Made by a program: the position numbers and the translations under genes. DNA of 64,000 nt from Vreelandella lionensis (GTDB lineage Bacteria; Pseudomonadota; Gammaproteobacteria; Pseudomonadales; Halomonadaceae): assembly GCF_002087295.1 (NCBI RefSeq), contig NZ_MWVI01000099.1, positions 62,001 to 126,000 on the forward strand. The letters run 5' to 3'. This document shows, piece by piece, positions 60,253 to 64,000 of the stretch. How positions within the stretch are numbered: position 1 is the stretch's first letter; each line of letters opens with the position of its first letter. The notes under the pieces are model-generated. The model made no database searches. It saw only the letters and a list, made by a program, of their open reading frames with translations, and was not told the origin of the DNA.

Positions 60253-60693
60253 TTGCGCTTGTTTGCCTTCACAAGCGCCGTCTTTCCCGGTGAGTGGAGC
60301 AACCAGTGGATAGAGACAATAGTTCCAGACCTCGTTGAATTTGCTTTCCATGCAAGGAAAGTCAACGAGTTTTGCGGTCTGATGAACCATCCATTCCCGT
60401 CAATAAACGTTAAGCTCGTATCAATATCAAGCGGTGACCCAGGGGACTGGGAAACCAGCTATCGCAACGCGCTCAATGCTTTGATGCACATGCGATCTTT
60501 TGTGGTGGGCAACACCCACTCAGATCATCGACGGATCTTTCTGGCATCAGAAGCAAATCTGATTACTGTATACATAAGGGTTTCGACAGATAAATTCCCT
60601 GCAACAACCATTAGCATCTTTGGTCTGGTAAATTGCTTTCTCAATGAGGTGCTCCCACAAGTGCGCATGAAATATCCGAGCTTCGCTTTCTAG
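60253..60693 (+). CDS. Hypothetical protein in cassette position
   Basis: An open frame of ~146 residues without a convincing ATG. The first usable codon is TTG (60253), and the frame is open from 60211, so the 5' end may be affected by an indel or start elsewhere. Content: MRLFAFTSAVFPGEWSNQWI, LVEFAFHARKVNEFCGLMNH, NALNALMHMRSFVVGNTHSD and TISIFGLVNCFLNEVLPQV. The helical His/Asn-rich middle again looks HEPN-like, but no family is recognised. It directly follows the attC-like site, and a weaker cassette-end-like structure may follow at ~60692-60735. Base composition is AT-richer than core genes. Confidence 0.5.
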   Translation: MRLFAFTSAVFPGEWSNQWIETIVPDLVEFAFHARKVNEFCGLMNHPFPSINVKLVSISSGDPGDWETSYRNALNALMHMRSFVVGNTHSDHRRIFLASEANLITVYIRVSTDKFPATTISIFGLVNCFLNEVLPQVRMKYPSFAF

Positions 60694-60769
60694 CGCTAAG
60701 TTCCTAAAAGTGCGCCGGTGCGCTCTGGCGTTATACTCGCACGAGCCGCAAGTAATAAAGGTAAAACTG

Positions 60770-61186
60770 ATGCCCGATTATCTTGGTTCTTGCCTATGTG
60801 GCAACACAAAATTTGAAGTGCAAGGCGACCTCGATAGCTTTTACCTGTGCCATTGTCAGTATTGCCAAAAGGATACTGGGTCCGCTTATGCAGCCAATTT
60901 GTTTTTGAAGTCAGCCAAGTTGACTTGGTTGGAGGGCTCAGAATCTGTGACTACCTTCACGCTTCCTGGCAGTCGTCACAAGAAAAGCTTCTGTAAGTTC
61001 TGTGGTTCAGCACTGCCAAGCCTTCAAGAGGCAGGTCTGCTCGTCATTCCCGCTGGGTGTTTGGATACGGAGGTCTCTATGCCACCAACAGCACATATCT
61101 TCACATCGAGAAGGGCAGCTTGGGAGGAGGCGACGAGCGACGTTCCAGAGTTCGAGGGGCTTCCAGAGCCAACCAAGCGTGCATGA
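60770..61186 (+). CDS. GFA (glutathione-dependent formaldehyde-activating / CENP-V) family protein
   Basis: 138 residues with the zinc-binding cysteine sets of the family: YLGSCLCGNTKFEVQGDL, FYLCHCQYCQKDTGSAYAAN and KKSFCKFCGSALPSL. Family members fold around two zinc ions; the in vivo role is mostly unknown. GFA genes are frequent integron cassettes, which fits the location, but no clear attC follows this one. Start MPDYLGSCLC at 60770 chosen over an upstream in-frame extension. Confidence 0.85.
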   Translation: MPDYLGSCLCGNTKFEVQGDLDSFYLCHCQYCQKDTGSAYAANLFLKSAKLTWLEGSESVTTFTLPGSRHKKSFCKFCGSALPSLQEAGLLVIPAGCLDTEVSMPPTAHIFTSRRAAWEEATSDVPEFEGLPEPTKRA

Positions 61187-61217
61187 CCAAGCGATTAACG
61201 AGACGCTAAACGAGCCT

Positions 61218-61628
61218 ATGAACAACCCCCATATCGTCATATTCGATGGTGTTTGCAACTTCTGTAACGGTGCAGTGAATTTCATCATCCACAGAGACCC
61301 CGAGGGAGCTTTTGCATTCACCCCAATGCAAAGCGAGTTGGCGCAGGAGCTGACGCAGGGCTTTAACGTGCCCGATGTGGGAATGGACACCTTGGTACTT
61401 ATCAAAGATGGAGAGCGTTACGTCCTTTCAGATGCGGCCCTTGAGATCGCCAAAGACCTGAAAGGGCCGTGGCGGTTCTGTTATGCATTCAAGGTTGTGC
61501 CCAAGCCGATTAGAGACGCGGTTTTCAAGTTATTCGCTCGGAATCGTTATAAGCTCTTTGGTCAGAAAGATTTTTGCATGGTGCCGTTAGCAGAGGTGAA
61601 GTCGCGCTTTGTAGGTATCGACAATTAG
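61218..61628 (+). CDS. Thiol-disulfide oxidoreductase, DCC family (DUF393)
   Basis: 136 residues. IVIFDGVCNFCNGAVNFIIH carries the DGxCxxC motif that names the DCC family. TPMQSELAQELTQGFN, DTLVLIKDGERYVLSDAALE and RDAVFKLFARNRYKLFGQKD follow the family layout. The ATG at 61218 is in frame with an upstream extension overlapping the GFA gene, which is not used. 31 bp after the GFA stop, so probably co-transcribed. Likely cytoplasmic redox enzyme; substrate unknown. Confidence 0.88.
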   Translation: MNNPHIVIFDGVCNFCNGAVNFIIHRDPEGAFAFTPMQSELAQELTQGFNVPDVGMDTLVLIKDGERYVLSDAALEIAKDLKGPWRFCYAFKVVPKPIRDAVFKLFARNRYKLFGQKDFCMVPLAEVKSRFVGIDN

Positions 61629-61710
61629 CCTGTATGCGGGTGTTTTTTTCAACCAGACGTTGGTGGGGGTGGTAAGTGCTTGCATGCTATTTATCGAGGT
61701 GGCGCGGCCT

Positions 61711-61748
61711 CGCGGGTGCCTCGCTAATCGCTCGTTACCACGCGCTAC
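61711..61748 (+). repeat. Intergenic repeat, right copy
   Basis: Starts CGCGGGTGCCTCGCTAATCG and ends TCGTTACCACGCGCTAC, matching the reverse complement of 57934-57969 at both ends with a variable middle. With the left copy it flanks the accessory segment in inverted orientation. Confidence 0.65.
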
Positions 61749-61823
61749 AACCTCATTCTATGCCTGCCAGTGCCGTTCTGATCCTGTGTTTATGCCATTA
61801 ACATCATAAGGAAATGTTCACCC

Positions 61824-62504
61824 ATGCCCACCGCCATCGTTCTTGGTGCTACTGGCGCTATCGGCCAGCAGCTTGTTACTCAGCTTACCCAGCGGGGTGA
61901 GGTGGAAAGCGTCATCGTAATTACCCCCCGTGAGCTGGATCTTACCCGTGAATTTCCCAACGCTATCATGTCCAAAATCCAGCCTGCGTTGCTCAACTTC
62001 GACCAGTTAGAAGACCAAGCCGCCAAGTGTATGCCCGCAGCTGCCGTGGCCTTTGTGGCGTTGGGTACCACGAAGAAGCAGGCGGGGAGTAAAGAGGCGT
62101 TTCGCCGTGTGGATTATGGATTGGTGCTGGCCTTTGCGCGGGCCTGTAAAACGGCGGGCGTTAGCAGGTTAGGCGTGGTGACGGCGCAAGGGGCGGATGC
62201 GCGTTCTTCGATTTTTTATAACCGCGTGAAGGGCGAGGTGGAGCGGGATATTCAGGCGTTGGGTTTGCCCTGCGTGTTTTTTGCTCGGCCTTCGCTGTTA
62301 TTGGGGCGGACGGAGGATGGGCGGTTGGCGGAGAAGTGGGCGAGTGTGCTGTTGGCCCCGGCGGCGCGTTGGTTGCCGCGCTCGGTGCGGCCGATTGAGG
62401 TGGGGTATGTGGCGGCGGGGATGATTGATGTGGCGTTAGGTGGGGTGGGTGAGGGGGCTTCGTTTGTGTTGTCGAATGCGGAGATGCATCGGTTTGGGGA
62501 GTGA
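61824..62504 (+). CDS. NAD(P)-binding oxidoreductase, HTATIP2-like
   Basis: 226 residues of an atypical short-chain dehydrogenase: AIVLGATGAIGQQLVTQL (GxxGxxG nucleotide loop), AAVAFVALGTTKKQAGSKEA, RRVDYGLVLAFARACKTAGV, SRLGVVTAQGADARSSIFYN with the RVKGEVE helix, and FFARPSLLLGRTEDGRLAEK. AAGGAAATG lies upstream of the ATG. The 3' half is strikingly G-rich on the coding strand. Likely core genome, just outside the accessory segment. Substrate unknown. Confidence 0.82.
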   Translation: MPTAIVLGATGAIGQQLVTQLTQRGEVESVIVITPRELDLTREFPNAIMSKIQPALLNFDQLEDQAAKCMPAAAVAFVALGTTKKQAGSKEAFRRVDYGLVLAFARACKTAGVSRLGVVTAQGADARSSIFYNRVKGEVERDIQALGLPCVFFARPSLLLGRTEDGRLAEKWASVLLAPAARWLPRSVRPIEVGYVAAGMIDVALGGVGEGASFVLSNAEMHRFGE

Positions 62505-62590
62505 TAGGGCTGGCTTTTAGATCAGGTGGTGATGCTTTGCTGATTGCTTGTTACCGTTTGATATGTAGTGGGTTTTGTGCCGGGATCATG

Positions 62591-62609
62591 GCGCGCTGAA
62601 GCGCCCTCC
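62591..62609 (-). repeat. REP-like element, right copy
   Basis: Exact 19-base reverse complement of 57875-57893, located in the spacer between the oxidoreductase gene and pgaD, which converge. The rest of 62505-62705 shows no gene. Confidence 0.75.
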
Positions 62610-62705
62610 TACGGCCTTTCTCCCGCGGCCTTTCTGGGGAGCTGTTCTGTGCTTTATGGGGTGTTCCCCCTTCAAGCGGTGGGGGCTTGAAGGGGGAGTG
62701 GGGGG

Positions 62706-63119
62706 TTAGTTGGTTGCTTGGCTGGGGGTGCCGATGAGTTCGTGTTCGCGGATCGTGTGCTCGGTTGCCAGCCTCCGGTCGAGCTGGGTGTAATCGTCGC
62801 TTTCAAGCTCAAGCGTTGGTTGTTGAAAGTGGCGCAGCTGGCGTTTTAAGTAGCTGGTATAGAGGTATTGGTTGTAAACCGCCCAGCAGTGAAAGGTCAG
62901 GAAGGTGAGTACAAAACCCACCGATACCAGCTTGATCATTACTGAGCTGTAGAGCTGTTCCAGAAATGCTTCTCCCACAATAAAGAACATGTATACCTTT
63001 GCCATGACTAACCCCCAGAGTATTAGCGTGGCAAGGGTGATAAGCGTATCCCGTGATCGATACCCCCAGCTTTTCTGGTAAGGGTTGTCGATGATGACAG
63101 ACACCAGTTTATTGTTCAT
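62706..63119 (-). CDS. pgaD: PgaD-like protein of poly-beta-1,6-N-acetylglucosamine synthesis
   Basis: 137 residues from [20 protein letters not shown], preceded by GGGGAG. Two transmembrane helices (TLITLATLILWGLVMAKVYM and VMIKLVSVGFVLTFLTFHCW) and a polar C-terminal tail (QLRHFQQPTLELESDDYTQL) match PgaD, which binds PgaC and c-di-GMP to switch on polymer synthesis. The start overlaps the pgaC stop by 11 bp, as expected for an operon. An in-frame extension to 63203 lies inside pgaC and is not used. Confidence 0.85.
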   Translation of the reverse strand: MNNKLVSVIIDNPYQKSWGYRSRDTLITLATLILWGLVMAKVYMFFIVGEAFLEQLYSSVMIKLVSVGFVLTFLTFHCWAVYNQYLYTSYLKRQLRHFQQPTLELESDDYTQLDRRLATEHTIREHELIGTPSQATN

Positions 63120-64000
63120 TAAATTGCTCCCCTCGGTCAGGACTAGTCCATGTGGCGAGCCTTCCTTTTTGGCGTAGCATGGCTTTAGGGAAGGCGATAA
63201 CAACCGTGGCCATATTGAGAATCCAGTAGGCGAATGGGTACCAGATACTCCAATAAACGCAGCGGTAGATCTCTTTGTCGTAGCGGCTATCGATATAGAA
63301 GCTGACGGTAAATTGAATGAAGCTGATGGCGATCAGGATGCTGCCAAAATAGGAGAGCAGCGTTCCGGTGATGGGCCAGGCCATTGGCATGGTCAGTTGC
63401 GAAATCAGCCAGACTGCTAACAGGGTGACTACCGAGTAACACCACACCACGCTAATGATGTACTCCAGCATCAGCAGCCAAAAGCGCCTGTTTTTCCAGC
63501 GGATGGTTTGGGTGAAGTAGCGCAGAAAAACCTCGCCGCCCCCTTGCGCCCAGCGCAGCCGTTGCTTAAACAGCCCGCGTAGGGTTTCCGGCATCAGTAC
63601 CCAGCACATGGCCCTGGGTTCGTAGCGCACTTGCCCACCTTTGAGCTAAAAACGCCAGCTCACATCAATGTCTTCCGTGATCATGTCGGTACTCCAGCCG
63701 CCAATCTCTTCCAGTGCTTGGCGGCGAAACGCGCAGATGACGCCGGAGATGGTAAACACCATCCCGTAAATGCGCTGGGCGCGCTTAATCAGGCCGATAA
63801 TGGCGGAGAACTCGCCGGTCTGAATTTTGCCAATGGCGGTCGAGCGGGTTCTTACCCTTGGGTTGCCGGTAACGCCGCTCACCTTGGGGCTGCTCAGAAA
63901 GTGATTAACCATGTAGCCAATGGCGTCGTAGTCGAGAATAGCGTCGCCATCAATCCCGACGATGATCTCGCCGGTGGCGTGGCTCAACCCATGGTTCATC
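63109..64000 (-). CDS. pgaC: Poly-beta-1,6-N-acetylglucosamine synthase PgaC, C-terminal part, with in-frame amber codon (runs off the window)
   Basis: GT2 family processive glycosyltransferase. The visible part starts within the catalytic domain: [20 protein letters not shown] (DxD), [37 protein letters not shown] (TED motif) and [18 protein letters not shown] (QxxRW-like). Then come transmembrane segments ([40 protein letters not shown]). An in-frame TAG (63646-63648) falls between SWRF and [18 protein letters not shown], where Gln is expected; no frameshift. It is either a C-to-T error or a real nonsense mutation that would abolish polymer synthesis. Confidence 0.85.

Noticed and set aside
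60692..60735. Possible third attC site after the 60253 gene (GCGCTAAG ... GCGTTATAC)
   Set aside because: Neither end fits RYYYAAC or GTTRRRY and the arms pair poorly, so I did not list it as a feature.

Overview
The window looks like a piece of a halophilic gammaproteobacterial chromosome, most like Halomonas or a close relative. That rests on gene content and order: an mfd / long-form gapdh / nqrABCDEF-nqrM / sthA block, a proA-nadD-rsfS-rlmH-mrdA-mrdB-mltB-rlpA-dacA-ybeD-lipB run, an mpl-ubiX pair, PA2778/PA2779-type genes and pseudomonad-like topA-DUF6586 synteny. No rRNA, tRNA, CRISPR array, prophage or complete insertion sequence was seen.

Layout. 1-3.3 kb: class Ib ribonucleotide reductase nrdHIEF on the minus strand behind two tandem NrdR boxes. 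3.4-7 kb: Mn-type superoxide dismutase, then a scrambled electron-transfer-flavoprotein locus (a second 280-bp copy of the etfA 3' end, intact etfA, a 3' fragment of etfB) joined directly to a truncated, amber-containing peptide-binding-protein gene. 7.1-14.3 kb: a small exported protein, a glutaredoxin-like protein, mpl-ubiX, a LysE exporter, and a minus-strand operon of two membrane proteins with degenerate GGDEF-like domains plus a DedA-PAP2 fusion. 14.4-26 kb: proline/NAD synthesis, ribosome factors, the rod-shape peptidoglycan machinery and lipoate synthesis. 26-36.5 kb: a LysR regulator, a large DUF3141 alpha/beta-hydrolase, topA, and a cell-wall group in which an Lpp-like lipoprotein lies between two L,D-transpeptidases. 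36.6-50 kb: mfd, gapdh, the Na+-translocating NADH:quinone reductase operon with its maturation factor, and the soluble transhydrogenase. 50-57.7 kb: a C39-like peptidase pair, holA-lptE-leuS, a DUF1451 zinc-ribbon protein and a disrupted membrane transporter-like gene. 57.7-62.6 kb: an accessory segment between oppositely oriented intergenic repeats, with a WYL protein, two unfamiliar genes, one good and one degenerate integron attC-like site, and GFA and DCC family genes. 62.7-64 kb: the end of a pga (poly-N-acetylglucosamine) operon.

The sequence carries many single-base frame breaks in genes that are normally intact or essential (mpl, proA, topA x2, nqrA, nqrD x2, leuS x3 and others). In most of them restoring one base of a short G, C or T run restores the conserved protein. 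The simplest reading is residual indel error in the assembly, not gene decay, so those genes are annotated as single genes. The etf/substrate-binding-protein rearrangement is different in kind, because large parts of two genes are missing. It is either a real deletion or a misassembly.

The strongest candidate for new biology is the small cassette-like island at 58.2-60.7 kb. It holds genes I cannot assign, and one of them ends inside an attC-like site as integron cassettes do. No integrase is visible, so it could be an integrase-less cluster of cassettes. Secondary candidates are the paired degenerate GGDEF membrane proteins in an operon with a DedA-PAP2 fusion, and the DUF3141 protein with its basic Ala/Pro/Lys tail.
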